A stretch of DNA of 49,025 bases from Atribacterota bacterium (GTDB taxonomy: Bacteria; Atribacterota; Phoenicimicrobiia; Phoenicimicrobiales; Stramentimicrobiaceae). The stretch's first letter is position 1, and each line of letters begins with the position of its first letter. This document shows, piece after piece, positions 27,901 through 37,404 of this stretch. Below the pieces are notes generated by a model. It was not told where the DNA came from. It made no database searches and saw only the letters and a list, made by a program, of their open reading frames with translations. Both the position numbers and the translations under genes were made by a program. Location: NCBI GenBank assembly GCA_028717805.1, contig JAQUNC010000013.1:1-49025 (forward strand). Direction: 5' to 3'.

Positions 27901-29404
27901 TCATTTTTCAACTTTAACTAAATCTGCAAAAACCGATGTTGTCTCTCCGACATTAACAACGACTTCTTTCTGCCAAATTTGATATTCTTCTTTTATTACT
28001 GTAATTTCATAAACATTCTCTTCTAATTCACCAATAATTTCTGCCCTGACAGCTGAAGTAATAGTGTGGTAAGCACCATTAACAAATATTCTGGCATCAT
28101 TCTCATTACAGTAAATAGCAATAGCTCCTTCTGCTATCTCCTGATCTTCTCTGTGCAAATCTACATTAACTCGCGAGATACGGTCACTATAAACTCTCAC
28201 AGTAGAGATATAATCATAATAACCATCTTTAGCAATTCTTAATTCATAGCTACCTTCTTGAATATGAGCGATAATAATACGCCTGTTGGAGTAGGTCCTT
28301 TTTTAATAATTTCCATCTAAATAAATCATTGCATTATCTACATTACAGCTAATTTCCAGACTTCCATTTTGCATGATTTTTTCCAGATTAATAGTTAACT
28401 GGAGTCTTTGATTAGGTCTCACCTCTACTCTTTGAAACCAATCGTTGTATCCGCTTAAAGTAATCCCAACATCATGAAACTCGTCAGATACTTCTTCTAA
28501 GACAATATCTCTATTCGCCTGTGTTAAACGCTTAAATTGACCATCAAGATAGATTCTGGCAATATCCTCATTACATCTAATAGCAATTGAACCATATTGC
28601 ACTGTTCTCTGTAAATCAGCACTGAGGAAGGTAGTTCTGTTATCAATAATCTGAGTTTTTCTCTCCCATGATTCATAACCACTAAGTTCAACCCAAACTA
28701 TATATTCCCCAATTTCTAATTGTTCCAAGGTCAGAGGGGTCTGGCCTGCATAGCGCTCATTAAGAAAAACATCAGCTCCTTCAGGTTGTGTAGTAATATA
28801 TAATTGGCTGGTTCCTGGTCTGCGCTCAACTACCTGGTAATGTAATATTTCACTACTAATCCATAGGGGTAATGGCAATCCTGTTAAAATACCTCTGATT
28901 CTCGGGATAAATAGATCTGTATCCTCTTCAATTACGGGCATAAATTCGACTTCCAAGCTTCTTTCCATATCTCTGGTTATGAGAATAGGATTTGTGGTAG
29001 CAAATCCCTGGATATATTCAATTCCCGGTGTTGTACCTCGTTCAATAATATAATCGATATAATATTCACGATTAGCTTCTAACAATGAATATTTTTGATT
29101 TTGATTGGGAAATAACAGCCGTATATTTCCCCGACTATCATACCCAAACAGAGTTACATAAGAGGCGTTACTGGTTCTGAAAGAAATCCTGACAATCTCA
29201 CCAGGTGCATAGGTGGCACCAATACCTTTATCCAATCTGAGAGATAAGGAGAAATCAGGTCTAGGATTAATTATCTGTATAGTCCTTTTCATCTCTTCCT
29301 GTCCTGTAGATATCACCATAGCGGTTGTACTTGCTAATATCACTAAAATAAGTAGATAAAAAAGTATTGCCCAATCTCTTATTGTGCAATATATATTTTC
29401 TCAT
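27901..29404 (-). pseudogene. Secreted PEGA-repeat/DUF4384-type protein, broken by a frameshift and a stop
   Basis: Two open stretches, 28303-29343 and 27901-28200, are in the same frame and separated only by a TAA at 28303-28305. Together they make one protein: an export signal, a DUF4384-like domain (about residues 15-150) and four or more PEGA beta-repeats, which are typical of extracytoplasmic proteins. At the 5' end AAAGGAG and an ATG (29404) encode MRKYILHNK, but the signal-peptide core (DWAILFYLLILVILAS) is one base out of frame with it. Both lesions could be real decay or one a sequencing error. The gene lies between the HPP relic and a 57-residue membrane protein. Confidence 0.8.
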
Positions 29405-29535
29405 GGTTTAATCTCCTTTATTCATTAAAAGATTAAAAAAGTAAAGATATTTAATGGCCTTCCTTCGTTATGCTAAGGGACACAAAAACTATTGAAATAT
29501 GTTTTCTTAATCATTATAGATAGCAGCTTTTTTAA

Positions 29536-29709
29536 TCATTCCTTATCCTCAATATCATTTTCTAAATCATCCCATCTTTCTGGTTTTCTAATAAATTTCT
29601 TAATAATTAATGCCACTAAAAACCATACTAATATAATAACACCCAACAGTATGAATAATTCTCTATATAAAGCAAAGATGTTTTTTAATTCTTTAATAAA
29701 AATTTCCAT
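29536..29709 (-). CDS. Small single-pass membrane protein, 57 aa
   Basis: Short ORF with AGGAG eight nt before an ATG at 29709. The longer GTG form adds three residues and is less well placed. The protein has an amphipathic N-terminus, one hydrophobic helix (about residues 18-38, LFILLGVIILVWFLVALII), a basic stretch and an acidic tail ending DIEDKE. I do not recognise a family. Orientation is probably N-out/C-in by the positive-inside rule. It lies upstream of the PEGA gene on the same strand with 131 nt between. Confidence 0.6.
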   Translation of the reverse strand: MEIFIKELKNIFALYRELFILLGVIILVWFLVALIIKKFIRKPERWDDLENDIEDKE

Positions 29710-30085
29710 AGGTCCCACTCCTAATTATAGTAAAATGATACTCGCATATCAGTTAGATTTAAAACCTCTAAAAGGTTCTGCTTCTTATTTTCTAAATTTT
29801 ATAATCTTTTTCTTCCATTTTTTTATCTCTATTTTAACAGAATATTCAAGTAGAGCTCTTTCCCTTAAGAACTCCTAACATTAACCTTAAGCTTAATATA
29901 TCTATTAATACCTTGAATATCTCTTGCTATTTTAATCCTAATTTAAATCATAAATCCAGCATATATTGTTCCTTATTTTGATAATAATATAACTTCCTAC
30001 TTTATGCTGCAGCATGATGATATTTAGTTATTATTTCTATATCTTTATGCTTAAATAAATAACTCCATAAATAGAAAATTACATC
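29710..30085. other. Gene-free stretch
   Basis: 376 nt of AT-rich sequence between the AEC transporter gene and the small membrane protein gene. I see no convincing ORF, RNA fold or repeat. It presumably contains the promoter of the small gene, but I could not identify a good one. Confidence 0.5.
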
Positions 30086-31021
30086 TTACAGATTTGTTTG
30101 AAAATAAAAAGATATGATGGTGAAAATTATTATAGTTATTACTGTTCCTAAGGATAAGGTATTTAAAACATAGGGCTGGATTCTTTCTTTAGGTATAAAA
30201 AGTGGGATAACAAATGGTGGTGGGAGTATGAATAGAGAATATAGCGCTATATGATATATTGGATCTAATTTTAATTGGGAATGAAATAAATACCGACTTA
30301 TTATAACGGCGATAAACAGTAAGCATATAGTTCGCAAAGCAATAATTTTCAATGGTAGTATAAAATTATTCAGTGATAATTTTATTTCATACCCAATAAT
30401 AATTAAAATGAGGGGAATGGTTACATTAGACAACAATCCCAAAGTCTCCAGAAAACCTTTCCATAAAAAGTTTTTAACCATAATTACCTTTAAACCAGCA
30501 ACATTGATGAATAGACCAGCAATTATGGCTATAATAATTGGTGAGGAAAAGAATCTTTTTATCAGCCAACAATAATTGGCAGTTTTTTGATTGAGATAAT
30601 ACAATATGGCCATTAAAACAAACCAAACATATAGTTCCTGTCCTAAATCCAGTAAAGCAAAATATCTGATGTTATCAAGTCCATAAATAGCTCCAAAAAG
30701 CGGTATACCCAGCATTCCCACTTCAAATCCAGTAAATAACAGAGGGCAATAAGGATCCTCTATACTAAAATAGAGATACAATATTTTTCCTAAGAATAGC
30801 ATCACCAGATTAACTAAAAAGATAGTAAGTACAATCATCCAGTATTCTGCTTTAATTTGCATATTTAAAAAGGCAATAAACAAAAGGGAAGGAAGTGGAA
30901 AATTAATAATAAATTTTTTTAACTCTTCAATAGTAGTTTCTGAAACAATTTTTTTAATTCTAATGGAATATCCCATAATTAAGAAAATAAATATGGGAAG
31001 AATATTTTCTAGAATATGCAA
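30086..31021 (-). CDS. AEC-family transporter (auxin efflux carrier-like permease)
   Basis: A 311-aa protein with about ten membrane segments arranged as two inverted halves. It has the family features of an N-terminal FPLPSLLFIAF motif and GFEVGMLGIPLFGAIYG in the crossover region. Bacterial AEC members export or import small organic acids such as malate or malonate. The substrate here is unknown. It stands alone, with gaps of several hundred bases on both sides. Confidence 0.85.
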   Translation of the reverse strand: MHILENILPIFIFLIMGYSIRIKKIVSETTIEELKKFIINFPLPSLLFIAFLNMQIKAEYWMIVLTIFLVNLVMLFLGKILYLYFSIEDPYCPLLFTGFEVGMLGIPLFGAIYGLDNIRYFALLDLGQELYVWFVLMAILYYLNQKTANYCWLIKRFFSSPIIIAIIAGLFINVAGLKVIMVKNFLWKGFLETLGLLSNVTIPLILIIIGYEIKLSLNNFILPLKIIALRTICLLFIAVIISRYLFHSQLKLDPIYHIALYSLFILPPPFVIPLFIPKERIQPYVLNTLSLGTVITIIIFTIISFYFQTNL

Positions 31022-31180
31022 TTGAATTACCTTCTTGTTTTCTTATTTTTAGAACTACCATTTAAAAAAATAATACTACTTATCTGATTTTATGAAACTT
31101 CTACCATTTATACACTAATACTAAGTTAATGATAAACACCGACTTTTCTAACATATAGCTTTAATAAACTCTAGCAATCA

Positions 31181-31297
31181 TTATTGTTTCCTTTTCCAAA
31201 CAGTATAAAAAGCAACTGTAAAACAAATTCCAGCTCCAACCAAGGCTATAAAGATAGCCACGCCAGATGAATCCTACCATATTATTAAAAAATCCAT
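31181..31297 (-). pseudogene. Small membrane ORF interrupted by TAG, in a 436-nt gap
   Basis: From ATG 31297 a 38-codon frame reads MDFLIIW, TAG, then DSSGVAIFIALVGAGI and CFTVAFYTVWKRKQ before TAA. The part after the TAG looks like a genuine single-pass membrane segment with a basic end, so the frame is probably a small gene with one nonsense codon. No strong ribosome binding site is visible. The rest of 31022-31457 contains nothing else I can support. Confidence 0.35.
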
Positions 31298-31457
31298 TCC
31301 CTTGATTGTAATTCTTTCTTTCAATTTGTTACATTTAATATTTTTACTCAAATAAACAGTCATATTCTAGGCCATCATTTCAAATGTTATTTAGATTAAT
31401 TTTTATTGAGTATACCATACCCAACAGATTAGAAGAGTCTGTAATATAATCTTATAT

Positions 31458-32684
31458 TTATTCCTTAACCACTAATTCTACTCTTCGGTTTTGAGCTCGT
31501 CCGGTAGATGTATCATTTGATGCTACTGGTATAGATTCTCCATAACCTTCAGTAAAAAGTCTTAAAGGATCAATCCCTTCAGAAACAAGGTAGTTTTTAA
31601 CTGATTCTGCACGTTTCTGTGAAAGAAGCAGATTGTGTTCGGAAGATCCAACTGAGTCAGTATGTCCTTCAATAACAATGCGTAAATTTAACTCAGAATT
31701 AAGTAAGGTAACAATCTTATCTAAGATTGGCCTGGATTCCTCGCGAATAACATCAGAATCATAATCGAAATTAATACCATAGAGCCTTATCCTGCCCGAT
31801 TCTAAAAGGTCTTTAGTCATCTGTTCCTGAATTCCACCACTCCAATGAGGGCAACCGCCCACTTCCGAGAATATCTTCGTACCATCCCATATTTTTCCTT
31901 GAGTAACATTTGTATCTTCTCCCTCATACCACCAAAATCCATAAAACCTTCTTCCATCAGAAGTAAAAACCATAACTGCCGGGCCTTGATGAACATTTTC
32001 CTTCCAGGTAAATTTCATAATACGACCTTCAATACCTCCAGTTAAAACCCCTTCATTATATTCATAACATCCCGTAATAGAAAAACCTTCTTGTCTGAGA
32101 TGAAAGTTATTATAACTGGTTTCATAAGTTCCAGAGACATCAGGTAAAGGGGTATCAGTTAATTGTTTGCCATACGCTCTAAAATCCATCAGTTCGGTAT
32201 ATTCATTAGAACCATAATTATCTTCAATTGTTAGTTTAAGCCATCTTCCAGATTTATTATGCTCAACTGGGAATTCTTGATTGTTCTGTTGATCAACTAA
32301 AGTTACCCGGGCAATCTCCTGAAAACCTTCCCTAGAATTATTATTGGATATTGCTACCGTAACATTTTTAGCTGCACTTCCATCCGTATCCACATAAGCG
32401 GTATCAAATTCCAAACGTTCCAGGATAGTCTCCTCCGCAAGTTCAATGATTAGAATATTGTCAAATATTTGACCTTCTGCACAACACCAACCAGTTTGTG
32501 GATTTTCATCATTAATCCACTGACCTCCCCAGTCTTCACTGTAAGCTGAAGATTGATGTATTACTAATGCTCCTGAAGAAAATGAGACTAGTGACTGCTC
32601 TACCTGAATGGAAATACCATATAAAGCTGAAGAAAAGAAAAAGATTATTACTGATATTACCTTTAGAATCAAATTTTTACTCAT
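31458..32684 (-). CDS. Secreted OmpA-C-domain protein with an N-terminal discoidin-like domain
   Basis: 408 aa. A signal peptide (about 1-24) leads into a beta-rich domain (about 30-175) with DWGGQWINDENPQTGW and GRWLKLTIEDNYGSNEYTEL, resembling F5/8 type C (discoidin-like) modules. A middle domain (about 180-270) follows, then a C-terminal OmpA peptidoglycan-binding domain (about 290-408) with IEGHTDSVGS and the end AQNRRVELVVKE. No N-terminal lipobox cysteine is seen. The OmpA module implies anchoring to peptidoglycan and, with the second OmpA protein here, a diderm envelope. AGGAGG precedes the ATG by eight nt. Confidence 0.88.
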   Translation of the reverse strand: MSKNLILKVISVIIFFFSSALYGISIQVEQSLVSFSSGALVIHQSSAYSEDWGGQWINDENPQTGWCCAEGQIFDNILIIELAEETILERLEFDTAYVDTDGSAAKNVTVAISNNNSREGFQEIARVTLVDQQNNQEFPVEHNKSGRWLKLTIEDNYGSNEYTELMDFRAYGKQLTDTPLPDVSGTYETSYNNFHLRQEGFSITGCYEYNEGVLTGGIEGRIMKFTWKENVHQGPAVMVFTSDGRRFYGFWWYEGEDTNVTQGKIWDGTKIFSEVGGCPHWSGGIQEQMTKDLLESGRIRLYGINFDYDSDVIREESRPILDKIVTLLNSELNLRIVIEGHTDSVGSSEHNLLLSQKRAESVKNYLVSEGIDPLRLFTEGYGESIPVASNDTSTGRAQNRRVELVVKE

Positions 32685-32871
32685 TTTAACACCTCCTAAT
32701 GCTTTATAAAAATATAGAAATTACCAACAAATGATTAAATGAAAAATAAAAAATTATTACAAAAATACTTGCACTTAATAATAATTATAATGGTTATGAA
32801 ATATTATAGTATCACTTGCATTGTCTTTATGTATTAATTTTATTATTTTTTTCTTAAATAATCTTATTTAT

Positions 32872-33576
32872 TCATTTTGTTAGGTAGCTTTTCCGTTTTT
32901 CTTCGGGAAATTTTTCTATAGCATAACGCAACATAGTTCTGGGCATTTCTTTATAGTATTTTTCAAGAAAATCTTCTTCTATTTCTAATTCTCTTTTGCC
33001 AATTTCTCTCAGCATCCATCCCACAGCCTTATGAATGAGATCTTCCTTGTCATGCAATAGTATTTTTACAATATTAAAAGTATCATCAAAGCTGTTATGA
33101 TTTATAAAATAAGAGGTAGCCATAATTGAAATTCTGCGTTCCCATAGATTTTTCGATTTTGCTAACTTATATACTGGAGTTCTGTCTCGGTTAAATAAAT
33201 AGGCCCCCAAAATTTTCCCCGCAGATAAATCAACTAAATCCCAATTATTAATATAATTGGTATTTTGTAGATACAGGTCAAATATCTTCTTTCTATCTTC
33301 CTCATTACCTCTTTGGAAAACATTATTTAATACTAAAAGGGCAAATAAACGTTCTTCGTGAAATTGCGATGGTAAGAATTCAGCTGCTTCTCCTATGCTT
33401 ATAGTATTATATTTTTTGGCAATTTCCCTTGTATCAGGAACTCTAAGACCTAAAAAAATATCTCCTTCGCCATATTCACCCTTTCCCGTTTTAAAGTACC
33501 TTTGCAGCAGTTCAGCTCTTTCCTGATTACTAAATTTTTTAAATTCTTTTTTTATCTCTATAACTATTTCCCCCAC
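32872..33576 (-). CDS. DNA alkylation repair protein, AlkD-like
   Basis: A 234-aa all-helical HEAT-like repeat protein of the AlkD/AlkC-like DNA glycosylase family. The diagnostic segments are GLRVPDTREIAKKY, NNWDLVDLSAGKILG (bearing the catalytic-region Trp and Asp) and HKAVGWMLREIGKR. Such enzymes excise 3- and 7-methylpurines without base flipping. The start is GTG with GGAG five nt upstream, and the gene ends in TGA. It appears monocistronic. The 236-nt gap on its 5' side (33577-33812) has only a weak frame resembling a winged-helix fragment, which I do not annotate. Confidence 0.88.
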   Translation of the reverse strand: MGEIVIEIKKEFKKFSNQERAELLQRYFKTGKGEYGEGDIFLGLRVPDTREIAKKYNTISIGEAAEFLPSQFHEERLFALLVLNNVFQRGNEEDRKKIFDLYLQNTNYINNWDLVDLSAGKILGAYLFNRDRTPVYKLAKSKNLWERRISIMATSYFINHNSFDDTFNIVKILLHDKEDLIHKAVGWMLREIGKRELEIEEDFLEKYYKEMPRTMLRYAIEKFPEEKRKSYLTK

Positions 33577-33812
33577 ATTTGCTCCATATCATTTCTTAAA
33601 AACCTTTGCTTCCTTTGTTCTTTTAATAATAGAAACAGTAAGCTGGCTAACCTCGTCTATACCTGCCATCATATTTTAAATCTTCTCTGACAATGTTCTC
33701 TGGTATATCTACTATCTTAGCAATTGAACTTTTTTATCCTGCTGTTATATTCTTTCCAAATTTATTTATTTTATATAATTGGAGGTAAAGAAAATTAAAC
33801 CTCTTGTAAAAC

Positions 33813-34544
33813 TTATATTTCTAGACAGGAACCTATCATTTTTATTTTTTGGAAAAAATCAGTCAATATAAAATCCTGTAAAGCATCCATGTGGTCATCA
33901 AGATTCTGATAATAGGGAATGTACCCTAAATATTTTACTTTATAGCTTTCAATCAAATCACTTATTCTTTTACTATTATGTTCAGTTGTGTGCATATTTT
34001 CCATCAAACCAATAATCTTTAAATCTTGTTCCTTAAGTATTTCCAGGGTCTTAGCAACAATATTGACAGCAAGTCTGGAAGGAGTAGTAATAATTAGGAA
34101 ATTACCATTTCTTACATACTGTAATAAATCAAGAAAGGGATCAGCCATTCCTGGAGGCATATCAATAACTAAACACTCAGTATCGTCCCATCTCGTTACA
34201 GCCATAAGTTCTAAAAAAACATTAGTATACTCCATCCCTCTGATTGGCAAGGGATTCCCCTGGGTATAATAAGCCACAGACATAAATCTAACCCCCATCA
34301 CCTCCTCAGGCAATATTCCTCTTTCCTCTTCAGGAAACTGATTTTTTGTATTCAGCAAAATATGATCCGAAGCACCCCAGAAATCTAAATCAAGTAAACC
34401 GGTTTTATACTTTTCAGCCAATGCTAAACTTAATGCTGTAGAAATTATTGATTTACCCACTCCACCCTTTCCGCTTACTACCGGAATAATAGATTTGATA
34501 GTAGCAAATTTTTCTCTTACCATAACCTCTCTTGGATCAATCAT
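33813..34544 (-). CDS. MinD/Mrp-type P-loop ATPase
   Basis: A 243-aa deviant Walker A ATPase (SGKGGVGKS, 24-32) with a DLDFWGASDH switch region and the Walker B-like VIDMPPGM found in Mrp/NBP35 Fe-S carriers. The C-terminal CxxC pair of those carriers is absent; only a lone cysteine (GSCLEI) is present. It lies 51 nt downstream of hypA on the same strand. A role in hydrogenase or other metalloenzyme maturation, perhaps in place of HypB, is suggested by that pairing but not proven. Confidence 0.83.
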   Translation of the reverse strand: MIDPREVMVREKFATIKSIIPVVSGKGGVGKSIISTALSLALAEKYKTGLLDLDFWGASDHILLNTKNQFPEEERGILPEEVMGVRFMSVAYYTQGNPLPIRGMEYTNVFLELMAVTRWDDTECLVIDMPPGMADPFLDLLQYVRNGNFLIITTPSRLAVNIVAKTLEILKEQDLKIIGLMENMHTTEHNSKRISDLIESYKVKYLGYIPYYQNLDDHMDALQDFILTDFFQKIKMIGSCLEI

Positions 34545-34595
34545 TATATCCTCCTAGAAATTTCTTTCATAAAAATCCAAAAATCATTAAAGATG

Positions 34596-35003
34596 TTATG
34601 AATCTTCGCCACTAATCTCTTCAATATAAATTCCTCTCCCCTTGACTACTTCAAAATCACGACTGCCGCATTTAGCGCATTTCATAAAAGAATGAACAAC
34701 TTCAGGGACAAAGTGAATAGATTCTTTAATGGAATGATTGCCTAAATCTTTCTCTTTCAACTCCCAGATATTATGACAATTCCTACATTGAAAAGAAGCA
34801 TTCTCTTTTAAAAAAATATATTTCGCCTCTTCTGCAATGGTCCCCTTCTTTAAATTATCCAAACCAAATTTCACAATCTCTTCTTCAATTCCCTGCAATT
34901 CCCCTAGAACAACTTTAACTTCGGTCAATTTCTTTATATTTCTTTTTTTTGCCTCTCTAATAGACGATTTTAATACAGCCTCAGCTAAAGACCATTCATG
35001 CAT
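34596..35003 (-). CDS. hypA: Hydrogenase/nickel maturation factor HypA
   Basis: A 135-aa HypA/HybF-family nickel metallochaperone. The start at 35003 gives MHEWSLAEAV, with the conserved His2-Glu3 nickel site at the very N-terminus and GGGAGG upstream. The longer ORF would bury this motif. Two zinc-finger CxxC pairs are present (CRNC and CAKC). The gene is followed by a MinD/Mrp-type ATPase gene. No hydrogenase structural gene or other hyp gene occurs in this window. Confidence 0.93.
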   Translation of the reverse strand: MHEWSLAEAVLKSSIREAKKRNIKKLTEVKVVLGELQGIEEEIVKFGLDNLKKGTIAEEAKYIFLKENASFQCRNCHNIWELKEKDLGNHSIKESIHFVPEVVHSFMKCAKCGSRDFEVVKGRGIYIEEISGEDS

Positions 35004-35562
35004 TTTTCTTCCTCCCAATTAATAATATTAGAAATTTAGAATATTATTTTCTCTTAAAATCTAATGCCTACGTCTTGCATTCCCAATTTTCTACTTAGCC
35101 TTTTTATTTTATCATATAACCTAATAATTTTTTCAAAATGTTTTATATAAACTAATTACAACTTTCCTTTTACTTTCCTGATTTACTGTAATTTATTTTT
35201 ACTTCACTATTCACCTTCCCATAGAAACTATTCTTGCAGGTATAAAGGTAAAATAAATTTTTCACTAGAATTAAATATAGGAAATAAATACCTTTTGCTT
35301 AAAGAATAATATTTTGAGATAGTATCGCCACCAGACTTCAATTAAGAGAAAGGAGAGAGAAAGAAATTCATTAGATTATTTTTGTAAGATTAGCTAGAAA
35401 GTGTTAATATATTTAATGTACTCATTATTATTATGGTAATATAAAATATAGGAATAGATAATTAATAGAAAATAATGCATGAGACAGCAGAATATCTAAT
35501 CGTAAAAAAGTTTTATTAACTTCGACAGCGTTGCTTTAAAGTTAAGGAGCATTTTTTATTAA
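35004..35562. other. Gene-free divergent region
   Basis: 559 nt between the divergent hypA and Na/Pi cotransporter genes. It is very AT-rich, with scattered promoter-like elements on both strands, including TTGAAA (35131-35136) with GATAAA (35108-35113) at 17 nt pointing to hypA. I found no ORF with a ribosome binding site, no tRNA and no recognisable riboswitch. Confidence 0.5.
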
Positions 35563-37164
35563 ATGAGTGTTATTTTTTTTAACCTTTTAGGTGGATTAGC
35601 CCTATTTCTCTATGGTCTTTTTATCTTAAGTGACGGATTAAAACAAGTTTTCTATAAAGAACTTAAGGATATCTTAAAAAAAATTACCAGTAGCACTATC
35701 AAGGCAGTTGGATTTGGAGCCTTCATTACTGCTATTATTCAAAGCTCAAGTATTACTGTAGTTACCCTTATTGGTCTTTTAAATTCCAGCATGATAAACC
35801 TAGTGCAAGCTATTGGAGTAATGCTGGGAGCAAAAGTAGGTACAACAATTACTGCTCAGATAGTGGCTTTTAAAATTGGTCTTTATTACTTCCCTTTTAT
35901 CATTCTGGGTTGTTTCCTATTTTTCTTTTTCAGACACAAAAGATTACAGAATCTTGGACAGATTATCCTCGGATTTGGAATCCTGTTTTTGGGGATGCAG
36001 ACTATGTCTCGAGGAGCTCAAGCCATTCAGGAAATTACTTTTTTTGTGAATATCCTTCATTATTTCAGTCATAATGTATTCTTAGGAATTCTAACCGGTG
36101 CTATATTTACAGCAATCGTTCAATCCAGTTCAGTAACAACTGGTCTGGTAATTGCAATGGGCATGGAAGGAGCACTGACTTTGCCAGTGGCTATATCTTT
36201 AATAATGGGAGCAAACGTTGGTACCTGTATTACCGGTTTTTTAGCTTCCCTGGGATCCTGTAAATCAGCTAAACGTCTTGCCGTAGCTCAATTTGCTGTA
36301 AATATTGTCGGGATTCCAATTTTTGCTTTTTTCCTTATTCCTTTTAGTCACCTTATTTCCTTAACCAGCTTTGATTTGGGTCGTCAAATTGCTAATGCTC
36401 ATACTTTTTTTAATGTCTTTCTTGTAATCGCAGCTATTCCTTTAATTAATTGGCTAAAAATTTTATCTATTAAGATTGTACCCGGTCGAGTAGAAGAAGT
36501 TGATAGAGGGATAAAATTCCTGGAGTATAAGATACTGAATATTCCCAGTTTAGCTCTTTTACAGGCCCAGAAGGAAGTTTTGCATATGGCGAGTATAGCC
36601 AAAGGAATGCTGGAAAAAGCCCATAAAGCAATGTTTTCAGGAGATAAGGATCTGATTTACACGGTGAAAATAGAAGAATCAAGTGTAGATGAACTCCACC
36701 ATATTCTTGATGATTATTTAACTAAAATCTCTTCTCAAGCATTTTCTAAAGAGGAATCTCAAAAATTGGCTATTTTAATTCATAGTGTTACTGATATTGA
36801 AAGAGTAGCAGACCATGCTAATAATTTAGTAGAAATTTCAGAATTTAAATTTCAAAAAAATATTGCCTTTTCAGACCTGGCAGAAGAAGAATTAAATCAG
36901 TTATTTTTAAAAGCCATTGACTCATTTGCTTATTCTATAGATGCTTTGGAAACAAATAGCGAGGAAATTGCCCAAAAAACTATTTACCTGGAGAATGAAA
37001 TTGATCTTATGGAAGAAAATATGAGGAAGAATCATTTTGATAGATTAAAAGAAGGCATCTGCTGCCCAGAATCTGGACCAATGTATCTCGAAATCATAAT
37101 GAATCTGGAACGCGTTTCCAATCATTCGGAAAATATCGCCAGTGGAGTAATAATGGGCTTTTAA
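35563..37164 (+). CDS. Na/Pi cotransporter family protein with PhoU-like C-terminal domain
   Basis: 533 aa. The N-terminal part (about 1-310) contains two inverted Na/Pi-cotransporter repeats, each with the QSSS signature (Q60-S63 and a second near residue 188), plus about eight membrane segments. The C-terminal part (about 330-533) is helical and resembles PhoU, with ESSVDELHHILDDY and IERVADHANNL. Bacterial members import phosphate with sodium, and the PhoU-like tail probably senses or gates. AAGGAG lies about 13 nt before the ATG, which is long. It is one of only two plus-strand genes in the window. The 240 nt after it show nothing notable. Confidence 0.92.
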   Translation: MSVIFFNLLGGLALFLYGLFILSDGLKQVFYKELKDILKKITSSTIKAVGFGAFITAIIQSSSITVVTLIGLLNSSMINLVQAIGVMLGAKVGTTITAQIVAFKIGLYYFPFIILGCFLFFFFRHKRLQNLGQIILGFGILFLGMQTMSRGAQAIQEITFFVNILHYFSHNVFLGILTGAIFTAIVQSSSVTTGLVIAMGMEGALTLPVAISLIMGANVGTCITGFLASLGSCKSAKRLAVAQFAVNIVGIPIFAFFLIPFSHLISLTSFDLGRQIANAHTFFNVFLVIAAIPLINWLKILSIKIVPGRVEEVDRGIKFLEYKILNIPSLALLQAQKEVLHMASIAKGMLEKAHKAMFSGDKDLIYTVKIEESSVDELHHILDDYLTKISSQAFSKEESQKLAILIHSVTDIERVADHANNLVEISEFKFQKNIAFSDLAEEELNQLFLKAIDSFAYSIDALETNSEEIAQKTIYLENEIDLMEENMRKNHFDRLKEGICCPESGPMYLEIIMNLERVSNHSENIASGVIMGF

Positions 37165-37404
37165 AATACTTAAAAACAATTTATAAATGCCTTAATTTAA
37201 AATAACATTTAATTTTTTTATCAATGCTTTTTCTAATTTTTCAATTATCCTAAAAACTTATCTCTCTAAACTTTGGTCCTCTCTCTTCTGTGGTAAAATA
37301 TTTCATAAACAGCAAAATGAATGAATTTAGCAATATCAGCATTCCTTGCCTTTTGGTAAATATATTTTAAAAATAACAATTATTATTATATTAAAATATT
37401 TGTT

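Noticed and set aside
29492-29878. 128-codon plus-strand ORF
   Set aside because: It is antisense to the better supported 57-residue membrane protein gene and has a composition typical of a reverse-strand shadow.
33577-33812. Frame encoding a winged-helix-like fragment (SSIAKIVDIPENIVREDL) and an overlapping 27-codon ORF
   Set aside because: The similarity to a Rex-type DNA-binding segment is weak and short, and no ribosome binding site is visible; too little to annotate.
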